DNA of 44,001 nt from Aldersonia kunmingensis. Its GTDB lineage: Bacteria > Actinomycetota > Actinomycetes > Mycobacteriales > Mycobacteriaceae. The stretch is from contig NZ_LRRB01000238.1 of assembly GCF_001646865.1 (NCBI RefSeq), positions 1 to 44,001 on the forward strand, given 5' to 3'. The translations under genes were made by a program, and so were the position numbers. Below the pieces are notes generated by a model that saw nothing but the letters and a program-made list of their open reading frames with translations, did not search any database and was not told the DNA's origin. Positions 17,794 through 25,486 of this stretch are shown here, in pieces; positions within the stretch are counted from its first letter, which is position 1; each line of letters starts with the position of its first letter.

Positions 17794-17940
17794 AACCGGG
17801 CTCGCGAGGCACTTGGCCAGCCGCCGAATGGTCCGCGGAAACCTCACCGCGTTGGCGGATCGAGGCGTGAGGTGAAACCGCGTGCTACCTGCGAAAAAGC
17901 CCTACTCGCAGGTAACTTTAGTCAACCTACTGACCTGCGC

Positions 17941-17961
17941 GAACTTAGCAACCTTTGCAAA
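17941..17961. promoter_or_regulatory. Tandem RamB-like boxes upstream of aceA
   Basis: GAACTTAGCAA (17941-17951) and ACCTTTGCAAA (17951-17961) repeat with a 10-bp period, and both resemble the RamB motif (A/G)AACTTTGCAAA. They sit 150 bp before the aceA ATG, just upstream of a candidate promoter. ramB is encoded nearby. Confidence 0.6.
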
Positions 17962-18111
17962 CGGGGTTGAAAAGATAGCGAATGTTGGCATTAGCAACAG
18001 GTCGTAAGGGGTTTTTGCTTGTGCCAGACTTGATCCGTAACCGAGACAAGCCTCGCAAGGCTGTGAAGCACGCCACCTACTGGCGGGTATCGAAGAGAGA
18101 GTGGAGCAGAG

Positions 18112-19401
18112 ATGTCGACGGTCGGCACCCCGAAAACTGCTGCGGAAATCCAGGCGGATTGGGACACCAACCCGCGCTGGAAGGGCACCACCCGCAACTA
18201 CACGGCCGAGCAGGTCGTCAAGCTGCAGGGCACTGTTGTCGAGGAGGCCACCCTCGCTCGTCGTGGCTCGGAGATCCTCTGGGATCTCGTCAACAACGAG
18301 GACTACATCAACTCGCTGGGCGCCCTCACCGGCAACCAGGCCGTGCAGCAGGTTCGCGCCGGCCTGAAGGCCATCTACCTGTCCGGTTGGCAGGTCGCCG
18401 GTGACGCGAACCTGTCCGGCCACACCTACCCGGACCAGAGCCTCTACCCGGCCAACTCGGTTCCGCAGGTCGTGCGTCGCATCAACAACGCGCTGCTGCG
18501 TGCCGACGAGATCGCCAAGGTCGAGGGTGACACCTCGGTCGACAACTGGCTCGCCCCGATCGTCGCTGACGGTGAGGCCGGCTTCGGTGGCGCGCTCAAC
18601 GTCTACGAGCTGCAGAAGGCCATGATCGCGGCCGGCGTCGCCGGTTCGCACTGGGAGGACCAGCTCGCGTCGGAGAAGAAGTGCGGCCACCTCGGTGGCA
18701 AGGTGCTCATCCCGACCCAGCAGCACATCCGCACCCTGACCTCGGCGCGTCTCGCGGCCGACGTCGCCGGTGTCCCGACGGTCGTCATCGCTCGTACCGA
18801 CGCCGAGGCTGCCACGCTGCTGACCTCCGACGTCGATGAGCGCGATCGTGAGTTCCTGGACGGCACCCGTACCGCCGAGGGCTTCTACGGCGTGAAGAAC
18901 GGCATCGAGCCCTGCATCGCGCGTGCCAAGGCCTACGCCCCGTACTCCGACCTCATCTGGATGGAGACCGGTGTGCCGGATCTCGAGGTTGCGAAGAAGT
19001 TCTCCGAGGCCGTCCGCAGCGAGTTCCCGGACCAGCTGCTGGCGTACAACTGCTCGCCTTCCTTCAACTGGAAGGCGCACCTGGACGACGCGACCATCGC
19101 GAAGTTCCAGCGTGAGCTCGGCGCGATGGGCTTCAAGTTCCAGTTCATCACCCTGGCCGGCTTCCACTCGCTCAACTACGGCATGTTCGACCTGGCGCAC
19201 GGCTACGCCCGCGAGGGCATGACCGCGTTCGTCGACCTGCAGGAGCGCGAGTTCAAGGCTGCTGCCGAGCGTGGCTTCACCGCCGTCAAGCACCAGCGCG
19301 AGGTTGGCGCCGGCTACTTCGACAGCATCGCCACCACCGTTGACCCGAACACCTCCACGGCGGCGCTGAAGGGCTCCACCGAAGAGGGCCAGTTCCACTA
19401 A
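18112..19401 (+). CDS. aceA: Isocitrate lyase
   Basis: First enzyme of the glyoxylate shunt: isocitrate to succinate plus glyoxylate, needed for growth on acetate and fatty acids. The 429-residue protein matches short (ICL1-type) isocitrate lyases in length. The catalytic loop KKCGHLGGK has Cys191, the same number as in M. tuberculosis ICL1; metal/substrate motifs [18 protein letters not shown] and YNCSPSFNW are intact. ATG at 18112 follows GAGTGGAG. Unusually strong preference for C-ending codons, fitting high expression. A hairpin separates it from fadB2, 84 bp downstream. Probable control by RamB and CRP/GlxR. Confidence 0.98.
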   Translation: MSTVGTPKTAAEIQADWDTNPRWKGTTRNYTAEQVVKLQGTVVEEATLARRGSEILWDLVNNEDYINSLGALTGNQAVQQVRAGLKAIYLSGWQVAGDANLSGHTYPDQSLYPANSVPQVVRRINNALLRADEIAKVEGDTSVDNWLAPIVADGEAGFGGALNVYELQKAMIAAGVAGSHWEDQLASEKKCGHLGGKVLIPTQQHIRTLTSARLAADVAGVPTVVIARTDAEAATLLTSDVDERDREFLDGTRTAEGFYGVKNGIEPCIARAKAYAPYSDLIWMETGVPDLEVAKKFSEAVRSEFPDQLLAYNCSPSFNWKAHLDDATIAKFQRELGAMGFKFQFITLAGFHSLNYGMFDLAHGYAREGMTAFVDLQEREFKAAAERGFTAVKHQREVGAGYFDSIATTVDPNTSTAALKGSTEEGQFH

Positions 19402-19417
19402 ATCGAAGACACCTCGC

Positions 19418-19460
19418 GGGCGCGGGGGCATAGCAACGAAGAAGCTGTGCCTTCGCGCCC
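19418..19460 (+). terminator. Hairpin between aceA and fadB2
   Basis: Arms 19418-19434 and 19444-19460 pair as GGGCGCG/CGCGCCC, a 2-nt internal loop and GGCATAGC/GCTGTGCC, with a 9-nt loop. No T-run. It could be an attenuator that lowers fadB2 relative to aceA, or stabilise the aceA mRNA end. Confidence 0.55.
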
Positions 19461-19484
19461 GTTCTTCCACCGACAGGAGCTGCC

Positions 19485-20375
19485 GTGACCAGCGAAAAGA
19501 TTCAACGGGTCGGCGTCATCGGCGCCGGACAAATGGGTGCGGGCATTGCCGAGGTGTGCGCACGCGCACACGTCGACGTGCTGATGTACGAGCAGAACCG
19601 TGAGCTCGCCGCGGCGGGCCGGTCCCGCATCCTGCGTTCGCTCGACCGGGGCGTCAGCAGCGGAAAGATCACCGAGCGCGAGCGGGAGCAGGCTGCCTGG
19701 CGGCTGCGCTTCACCTCCGATCTCGGCGATTTCGCCGACCGGCAGCTTGTCGTGGAGGCCGTCGTCGAGGACGAGAAGGTGAAGACCGACATCTTCACCG
19801 AGCTCGACCAGGTCGTCACCGACCCGGACGCGGTGCTCGCCTCGAACACCTCGTCCATCCCGATCATGAAGCTGGGCATCTCGACCAAGTCGCCCGAGCG
19901 TGTGATCGGCATGCACTTCTTCAACCCGGTTCCAGTGCTGCCGCTCGTCGAGCTGGTCACGACGCTCAAGACCAGCCCCGCGGTGTCGCAGCGCGCGGAG
20001 CGCTTCGCCGCCGAGGTGCTCGGCAAGCAGGTCGTCCGGTCCGCCGACCGTTCCGGCTTCGTCGTGAACGCACTGCTGGTGCCCTACCTGCTCTCGGCCA
20101 TCCGCATGGTGGAGTCCGGATTCGCGACCAAGGAAGACGTCGACAAGGCGATCGTCCTCGGCCTCGCGCATCCGATGGGCCCGCTCACGCTGACCGATCT
20201 GGTCGGGCTCGACACGGTGAAGTCGATCGCCGACTCGATGTACGCCGAGTTCAAGGAGCCGCTCTACTCGCCCCCGCCGCTGCTCATGCGGATGGTCGAG
20301 GCCGGGCTGCTCGGCAAGAAGACCGGCGCCGGCTTCTACCAGTACACGGAGAAGAACGGGCGCGTCGCGAAGTAA
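19485..20375 (+). CDS. fadB2: 3-hydroxybutyryl-CoA dehydrogenase FadB2
   Basis: NAD(P)-dependent oxidation of 3-hydroxyacyl-CoA in short-chain beta-oxidation. 296 residues: Rossmann motif GVIGAGQMGAGIAEV at the N-terminus, EAVVEDEKVK, the catalytic His144 in GMHFFNPVPVLPLVE, and the C-terminal helical domain starting DRSGFVVNALLVPYLLSAI with GLAHPMGPL. GTG start preceded by CAGGAG. Follows aceA as in the icl1-fadB2 pair of M. tuberculosis, linking acetyl-CoA generation with its use by the glyoxylate shunt. Confidence 0.95.
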   Translation: MTSEKIQRVGVIGAGQMGAGIAEVCARAHVDVLMYEQNRELAAAGRSRILRSLDRGVSSGKITEREREQAAWRLRFTSDLGDFADRQLVVEAVVEDEKVKTDIFTELDQVVTDPDAVLASNTSSIPIMKLGISTKSPERVIGMHFFNPVPVLPLVELVTTLKTSPAVSQRAERFAAEVLGKQVVRSADRSGFVVNALLVPYLLSAIRMVESGFATKEDVDKAIVLGLAHPMGPLTLTDLVGLDTVKSIADSMYAEFKEPLYSPPPLLMRMVEAGLLGKKTGAGFYQYTEKNGRVAK

Positions 20376-20381
20376 ACCACT

Positions 20382-20469
20382 CGTGCCCGTGCGTGGTCCC
20401 GATTCGATCGAGTGACGCTGTGCCCTCCGGCGCGGCACACTCGAAATCGGTATACCGCGCACGGGCACG
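20382..20469 (+). promoter_or_regulatory. Large structured leader of the MetE-like gene
   Basis: Nested inverted repeats: outer 12-bp perfect stem CGTGCCCGTGCG (20382-20393) with 20458-20469; middle stems CCGATT (20399-20404) with 20445-20450 and CGAGTG (20409-20414) with 20438-20443, leaving an asymmetric bulge; inner TGCC/GGCA stem capped by CTCCGGCGC. It starts 6 nt after the fadB2 stop and ends about 10 nt before the AGGAGG of the next gene. CGGTATACCG (20448-20457) is also a perfect DNA palindrome. It could be the fadB2 terminator, a leader switch, or both; no known riboswitch motif recognised. Confidence 0.6.
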
Positions 20470-20493
20470 CAGCGTTCTCAGGAGGAACGGGAT

Positions 20494-22833
20494 ATGGCCA
20501 ACGTCGTCGACGGATTCGGGTCCAGCGTTCTCGGTTACCCGCGTATCGGTGCACATCGCGAGCTGAAGTACGCCCTCGAGGGCTACTGGCACGGCTCGCG
20601 CAGCAAGGATGAGCTGCTCGCCGTCGCGCGCGATATCGCCGATGACACCATCTCTGAGCTCGCTGCCACCGGCCTGACTCAGGTACCGGGCAACTGGTTT
20701 TCCCTCTACGACCACGTCCTCGACAACGCGCTGCTTTTCGGCGCGGTCCCGTCGCGATTCAAGCCGCTGCGCGAGACCATGGACCCGCTCGATTTCTACT
20801 TCACCCTGGCGCGCGGCAAGCCCGATTTCCCGCCGCTGGAACTGGTGCGGTTCTTCGGCACCAATTACCACTACCGGCAGCCCGAGGTCGACGAGAGCAC
20901 CGAGTTCTCGCTGCATCCAGAGGACCTGCTCGATGAGTTCGACCGCTCGCTGGCGCGCGGTATCGAGCTGCGCCCGGTCGTTATCGGACCGGTGTCGCTG
21001 CTGCTGCTGTCCAAGGTCGGCCCGGCCGATTCGTCGATCGAGCTCGGCAGCGTGGACCAGAGCAGCTTCGACAAGCTGAGCCTGCTCGACAAGCTGCTGC
21101 CGGTGTACGAGCAGCTCTTCGAGATCCTCGCCAAGCGCGGCGCGACCTGCGTGCAGCTCGACGAGCCGATGTTCACCAGCGAACGGACCCCGGAGGAGCT
21201 CGCGGCGTTCGAGCGGGCCTACCAGCGGCTGTCAACCTCGGCGCTGCGCCCCCGCATGCTCGTCACTGGGCAGTACGGCGACTTCGGTGAGGCGCTCGAG
21301 ATTCTTGCCGCATCCAAGGTGGAGGCCATCGGTCTCGACCTTGCGAGCTACCGGATCCGCCCGGAGAAGCTCGCGAAGATTCCGGGCATCAAGCGCAAGC
21401 GGCTCTACGCCGGCGTGATCAGCGGCCAAAACGTCTGGCGCGCAGACCAATACGTCACCCTCGAGTACCTCAACGAGCTGGCCAAGGTGTGCCCCGACTT
21501 AGTGGTGTCCACCGGCACGACGCTGCTGCACGTGCCCTACGACGTGCTCGCGGAGTACGACATCGACGGCAACGTCGCCGATCGCCTCGCGTTCGCCAAG
21601 CAGAAGGTCGGCGAGGTCGTTTCGCTGGCGAAGGCGCTCACGGAGGGCCCGTCGGAGAAGTGGCGCAAGCGGCCCAAGGAAGTGCACTTCAAGCAGAAGC
21701 ACGCGGTGCGTCAGCGGGTCTATGCGGTCAAGCCCGAGATGCGCGAGCGCGAGCCGTACGAGGTTCGCCGCGCGGCACAGCAGGCGAAGCTGAACCTGCC
21801 CAAGGTGCCGGCAACGACGCTGGGTTCGTTCCCACAGACCGACGCGATCAAGAAGGCGCGTTACGAGCTAGGCGAGGGACGCCTCTCGTGGGAGGACTAC
21901 TACAAGCGCGTCCAGGTCGAGATCGAGAACACGATCCGGCTGCAGGAAGACATCGGACTCGACGTGCTGGTGCACGGCGAGCACGAGCGCAACGACATGA
22001 TCCAGTACTTCGCCGAGCTGCTCGACGGCTTCGCCACCACCCACTTCGGCTGGGTGCAGGTGTATGGCTCGCGCAGCGTGCGCCCGCCGATCATCTACGG
22101 CGACGTGTCGCGGCCCGCCCCGATGTCGGTGGAGTGGTTGACCTTTGCCCAGTCGCTGACCGAAAAGCCGGTCAAGGGCATGGTCACCGGTCCGGTGACG
22201 ATGGTCGCGCGCTCGTTCGTGCGTCAGGACCAGCCGCTGTACGAGACAGCCGATCAGGTCGCGCTCGCCCTCCGTGACGAGCTGATCGATCTGGAGAAGG
22301 CCGGTATCGCCATCATCCAGGTGGACGAGCCCGCCATTCGTGAGCTGCTCCCGCTGCGCGACAAGGGCCGCGAGGAGTACCTGCGCTGGGCGGTCGGCGC
22401 GTTCAAGCTGGCCACCTCGGGCGTCAAGCCGGAGACCCAGATCCATACGCATATCGGCTACTCGGGTCAGGCGCAGGTGGTGGAGGCGATCGAGGAACTC
22501 GATGCCGACGTCACCGCGATCATCGCGACGCGCTCGATCGAATGGGTCCTCGAGGCGCTGAAGGACGACAAGGCCGAGGGCACCCCCCTCACGCACGGTG
22601 TCGGGCCGGGTGTCTACGAGAGTCGCTCGGCGCGGATCCCGGACATCGACGAACTCGACGCGCGGCTGACCGAGGCGGCCGAGTCGATCGACCTCGACCG
22701 GCTGTGGGCCAACCCCGACGGCGGGCTCAAGACCCGATACCACTGGCAGTTGGAACCGTCACTTCGCAACCTGGTGGCCGCCGCCCGCCGTTTGCGGCGA
22801 CGCGCGGAGGAAGCCGAGCGGGCGCAGCAATGA
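20494..22833 (+). CDS. metE: MetE-family (cobalamin-independent methionine synthase) homologue lacking zinc ligands
   Basis: 779 residues, full length for the two-barrel MetE family (LGYPRIG and TTLGSFPQT barrel starts, HGEHERNDM, YGSRSVRPPIIYGDVSRPAPM, VDEPAIREL, NPDGGLKTR). The symbol reflects homology only. In E. coli MetE the zinc that activates homocysteine is held by His641, Cys643, Glu665 and Cys726. By alignment the equivalents here are His653, Gly655, Ile677 and Gly743: one ligand of four remains. The canonical HGEPERNDM is HGEHERNDM and NGWVQSYGSRCVKPP is FGWVQVYGSRSVRPP. A normal methionine synthase reaction is therefore doubtful; the frame is intact, so a different or non-enzymatic role is more likely than decay. 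ATG follows AGGAGG. Confidence 0.9.
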   Translation: MANVVDGFGSSVLGYPRIGAHRELKYALEGYWHGSRSKDELLAVARDIADDTISELAATGLTQVPGNWFSLYDHVLDNALLFGAVPSRFKPLRETMDPLDFYFTLARGKPDFPPLELVRFFGTNYHYRQPEVDESTEFSLHPEDLLDEFDRSLARGIELRPVVIGPVSLLLLSKVGPADSSIELGSVDQSSFDKLSLLDKLLPVYEQLFEILAKRGATCVQLDEPMFTSERTPEELAAFERAYQRLSTSALRPRMLVTGQYGDFGEALEILAASKVEAIGLDLASYRIRPEKLAKIPGIKRKRLYAGVISGQNVWRADQYVTLEYLNELAKVCPDLVVSTGTTLLHVPYDVLAEYDIDGNVADRLAFAKQKVGEVVSLAKALTEGPSEKWRKRPKEVHFKQKHAVRQRVYAVKPEMREREPYEVRRAAQQAKLNLPKVPATTLGSFPQTDAIKKARYELGEGRLSWEDYYKRVQVEIENTIRLQEDIGLDVLVHGEHERNDMIQYFAELLDGFATTHFGWVQVYGSRSVRPPIIYGDVSRPAPMSVEWLTFAQSLTEKPVKGMVTGPVTMVARSFVRQDQPLYETADQVALALRDELIDLEKAGIAIIQVDEPAIRELLPLRDKGREEYLRWAVGAFKLATSGVKPETQIHTHIGYSGQAQVVEAIEELDADVTAIIATRSIEWVLEALKDDKAEGTPLTHGVGPGVYESRSARIPDIDELDARLTEAAESIDLDRLWANPDGGLKTRYHWQLEPSLRNLVAAARRLRRRAEEAERAQQ

Positions 22834-22854
22834 GCCCTTCGGCCGCACACCCTT

Positions 22855-22897
22855 TCGCGATCCGCATACGCATAGCGTGTGCGGATCGCGATCTTTT
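22855..22897 (+). terminator. Intrinsic terminator after the MetE-like gene
   Basis: 17-bp stem (22855-22871 with 22875-22891, one T-G wobble), 3-nt loop ATA, followed directly by TCTTTT. The stop codon is 22 nt upstream. A textbook rho-independent terminator. Confidence 0.9.
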
Positions 22898-22943
22898 GGT
22901 GCGGCGACGTGCGTCAATGCGCGGTTGCGCACGATTTGCAGAG

Positions 22944-22957
22944 CTAACGATCGTTAG
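22944..22957. promoter_or_regulatory. Palindromic operator before the alcohol dehydrogenase
   Basis: CTAACGATCGTTAG is a perfect 14-bp palindrome ending 13 nt before the ATG, of the size and symmetry of TetR-family operators. No regulator is encoded next to it, and I found no second copy in the window. Confidence 0.55.
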
Positions 22958-22970
22958 GTAGAGAAGACCC

Positions 22971-24008
22971 ATGAGCTCTGCCGCCGCTTACGCCGTTTCC
23001 GCGCCCGACGCCCCCTTCGAGAAGATCACCATCGAGCGTCGTGAGCTCGGTCCCACGGACGTGCTGATCGATATCAAGTACTCCGGGATCTGTCACTCCG
23101 ACATCCACACCGCCCGCAACGAGTGGGGCGGCACACAGTACCCCTGCGTGCCGGGACACGAGATCGCCGGCATCGTCGCTGCGGTCGGCTCCGATGTGAC
23201 GACCCACCGTCCTGGTGACCGGGTCGGCGTGGGCTGCCTGATCGATTCGTGCGGCGAGTGCGAGCCGTGCCAGGACGGTGACGAGCAGTTCTGCCGCAAG
23301 GGCGCTCTGCCGACCTACAACGGGCGCCTGCCCGAGGGGCACACCTTCGGCGGCTACGCCACGCAGATCGTGGTCACCGAAGAGTTCGTGCTCTCGATTC
23401 CGGAGGAGATTCCGCTCGATGCCGCCGCGCCGCTGCTGTGCGCCGGCATCACGCTGTACTCGCCGCTGCGAAACTGGGCTGTCGGTCAGGGCACTCGCGT
23501 CGCGATTGTCGGCATGGGCGGCCTCGGGCATGTCGGTGTGAAGATCGCCAAGGCGATGGGCGCCGATGTCACGGTGCTGAGCCAGTCGCTGAGCAAGAAG
23601 GACGACGGCCTGCGGTTCGGCGCCGAGGATTACTACGCGACCAGCGACCCGGACACGTTCAAGAAGCTGCGCAAGCGGTTCGACCTGATCATCAACACCG
23701 TCTCCGTCAACCTCGATATCGACAAGTACATGGGAATGCTCGCCATCGACGGCACCCTCGTCGAGCTCGGTATCCCGGAGAAGCCGATCAGCGTGCGCGT
23801 CAGCTCGCTCACCAACGGCCGTCGCTCGCTGGCCGGATCGATGATCGGCGGCATCGCGCAGACCCAGGAAATGCTCGACTTCTGCGCCGAGCACGGCATC
23901 GTCGCGGAGATCGAAGTGATCTCTGCCGACAAGATCGACGAGGCCTACGACCGGGCGGTTGCCAGCGACGTACGCTACCGATTCGTCATCGACACGGCGA
24001 CCATCTAA
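22971..24008 (+). CDS. adhC: Zinc-dependent NAD(P) alcohol dehydrogenase (AdhC/cinnamyl-alcohol-dehydrogenase-like)
   Basis: 345-residue medium-chain dehydrogenase, close in length and sequence pattern to mycobacterial AdhC. Catalytic zinc: Cys in SGICHSD, His in PGHEIAG and Cys in LLCAGIT. Structural zinc: the four Cys of [15 protein letters not shown]. The cofactor motif is GMGGLGHVG; the residues after the following strand ([11 protein letters not shown]) suggest NADP(H). It oxidises or reduces alcohols/aldehydes; substrate unknown. Monocistronic, isolated by the upstream terminator, with a palindromic operator at 22944. The ribosome-binding site is weak (TAGAGAAG). Confidence 0.9.
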   Translation: MSSAAAYAVSAPDAPFEKITIERRELGPTDVLIDIKYSGICHSDIHTARNEWGGTQYPCVPGHEIAGIVAAVGSDVTTHRPGDRVGVGCLIDSCGECEPCQDGDEQFCRKGALPTYNGRLPEGHTFGGYATQIVVTEEFVLSIPEEIPLDAAAPLLCAGITLYSPLRNWAVGQGTRVAIVGMGGLGHVGVKIAKAMGADVTVLSQSLSKKDDGLRFGAEDYYATSDPDTFKKLRKRFDLIINTVSVNLDIDKYMGMLAIDGTLVELGIPEKPISVRVSSLTNGRRSLAGSMIGGIAQTQEMLDFCAEHGIVAEIEVISADKIDEAYDRAVASDVRYRFVIDTATI

Positions 24009-24061
24009 CGGCTCCAGCCAGCGGGTTCCCGCGAGCACTGCGCCCGCGGGAACCCAGCTGA

Positions 24062-24838
24062 CTAGGTGAGTTCCTTGCGCAATTGCGCGAGGGTCCGGGA
24101 CAGCAGCCGGGACACGTGCATCTGCGAGATCCCGAGCTTCTCGGCGATCTGCGTCTGCGTCATGTTGCCGAAGAAGCGCAGCAGCACCACGGTTCGTTCC
24201 CGCTCGGGCAGCGCGGCGAGCAGGGGTCGCAGCGACTCGTGGTTTTCCACGTTCTCCAGCGCGGCGTCGTAATCGCCGAGGGTGTCGACGAGTGACATTT
24301 CCTCGCTGCGGTCGGTGGACGGGCGGTCCACCGAGATCGTCTGGTACGCATTGCCGGCGATCAAGCCCTGCGTGACGTCCTCGGGGTCGAGCCCGAGTTC
24401 GGCGGCGAGTTCGGAGACCGTGGGGGAGCGGCCGAGCCGCTGGGACATCTCGCCGGTGGCCTTGCTCAACGCGAGGTGCAGTTCCTTCATCCTGCGCGGG
24501 ACGCGCACTGCCCAGCCGGTATCGCGGAAATGTCGGCGTACCTCGCCCATGATCGTGGGCACCGCGAACGACACGAAGTCGAAGCCGCGGGTGACGTCGA
24601 ATCGATCGACGGCGTTGACCAGGCCGACGCGGGCCACCTGGACCAGATCGTCGTGTGCCTCGCCGCGCCCGTCGAAACGGCGGGCTATGTGCTCGGCGAG
24701 CGGAAGACAACGGGTGACGAGTTCATCCCGCAGACGTCCCCGCTGCGGATCATCGGGGTCCAGACTTGCGATCTCTGCGAATCGTTCCTTGACGTCGGCG
24801 TACTCGTCGGGCTGTCTCGTGGAGCGTTCCGGGCTCAC
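24062..24838 (-). CDS. sigF: RNA polymerase sigma factor SigF
   Basis: Group 3 (SigB/SigF) stress/stationary-phase sigma factor of 258 residues. Region 2 is LPLAEHIARRFDGRGEAHDDLVQVARVGLVNAVDRFD...FDFVSFAVPTIMGEVRRHFRD, region 3 VPRRMKELHLALSKATGEMSQRLGRSPT, region 4 LPERERTVVLLRFFGNMTQTQIAEKLGISQMHVSRLLSRTL. GTG start overlapping the stop of the anti-sigma gene (GTGA), so the two are produced together, as in usfX-sigF of mycobacteria. Confidence 0.93.
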   Translation of the reverse strand: MSPERSTRQPDEYADVKERFAEIASLDPDDPQRGRLRDELVTRCLPLAEHIARRFDGRGEAHDDLVQVARVGLVNAVDRFDVTRGFDFVSFAVPTIMGEVRRHFRDTGWAVRVPRRMKELHLALSKATGEMSQRLGRSPTVSELAAELGLDPEDVTQGLIAGNAYQTISVDRPSTDRSEEMSLVDTLGDYDAALENVENHESLRPLLAALPERERTVVLLRFFGNMTQTQIAEKLGISQMHVSRLLSRTLAQLRKELT

Positions 24839-25338
24839 GCTGGGCCGCCGCCAGTGCTGGGCTCACCATCCATGGACAGATCGGCACCGACGATCGATCG
24901 CTTGCTGAACTCGATGGTGGACAGGTATCCGCCGACACCGTCGGAGCTCGGAGCCTGATGCAGGTCCGCGGAGTCGGTGAGTGTGGTCAGCACGTGCCAG
25001 CCGAAACCACGCTGGCTGGGCGGCACCGTCTCGTTGATGGCCGAGCTGATCGACATTTCCAGCCGCCCTGGCTGGACGAGGAACTTGCAGATCAACTGCA
25101 CATTCGGCTGCGCCCGGACGATGAGGAACGACGCGGCCTCATCTGCGGCGAGCCGAATATCGGCGATTTCGTCGAGATCGAAGTCGCACTGCGCGGCCAT
25201 GGTCGCCGCTACTGCCCGGATCACTCCGAGCTGCCCGGGGTCCGACCGAACCCGCAACTCGACTGCCGCGTCGGTATCTTGCAGAGCCACTGCTACCACC
25301 TTGTGTCCTGCAGCTGCGCCTGCGACACCTTGGTGCAT
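24835..25338 (-). CDS. usfX: Anti-sigma factor RsbW/UsfX for SigF
   Basis: Serine-kinase-like (HATPase) anti-sigma factor that sequesters SigF. 167 residues from ATG at 25338, or about 151 from GTG at 25290, which has a better ribosome-binding site (AAGGTGG). The N-box region is IRLAADEAASFLI: the usual Asn of RsbW kinases is absent, as in mycobacterial UsfX, so kinase activity is doubtful though nucleotide binding may remain. GFGWHVLTTLTD matches the FSWHVLTALAD block of UsfX. On the minus strand a GGGTAT element near 25403 resembles a SigF -10, hinting at autoregulation. Confidence 0.85.
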   Translation of the reverse strand: MHQGVAGAAAGHKVVAVALQDTDAAVELRVRSDPGQLGVIRAVAATMAAQCDFDLDEIADIRLAADEAASFLIVRAQPNVQLICKFLVQPGRLEMSISSAINETVPPSQRGFGWHVLTTLTDSADLHQAPSSDGVGGYLSTIEFSKRSIVGADLSMDGEPSTGGGPA

Positions 25339-25486
25339 TCGTCTCGCGCGGTCGGAATCGGTTGCGGGCTGCTGTCTGTACTAGATCCGGACATGCCGAT
25401 GTAATACCCGGACAAACCAATACTAATCGTGTCCTAACCTGCTGTGACTGTACGCACATCGATACCGCTGCCGTATCGGGTGGCCG

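Larger units (their letters stand above)
17726..18111. other. Divergent regulatory region DUF4873 / aceA
   Basis: 386 bp with no gene. From left to right: CRP/GlxR palindrome (17778-17793), a 9-bp inverted repeat TACCTGCGA...TCGCAGGTA (17886-17914), two phased RamB-like boxes (17941-17961), a possible -35/-10 pair TTGAAA (17967) and CATTAG (17989) with 16-bp spacing, and the aceA ribosome-binding site GAGTGGAG near 18099. Confidence 0.6.

Noticed and set aside
17902-19470. Long open frame (522 codons) antisense to aceA
   Set aside because: Product of extreme third-position C/G in aceA; low-complexity Arg/Val/Gly composition and no homology, while aceA itself is unequivocal.
20376-20493. Cobalamin riboswitch before the MetE-like gene
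   Set aside because: The region is only 118 nt and lacks the B12-box core; the structure seen is a simple nested hairpin.
25395-25440. Complete SigF-dependent promoter (GGTTT-N16-GGGTA) before usfX
   Set aside because: A GGGTAT -10-like element exists on the minus strand, but the nearest GGTTT is only 4 bp away from it, so the spacing does not fit.
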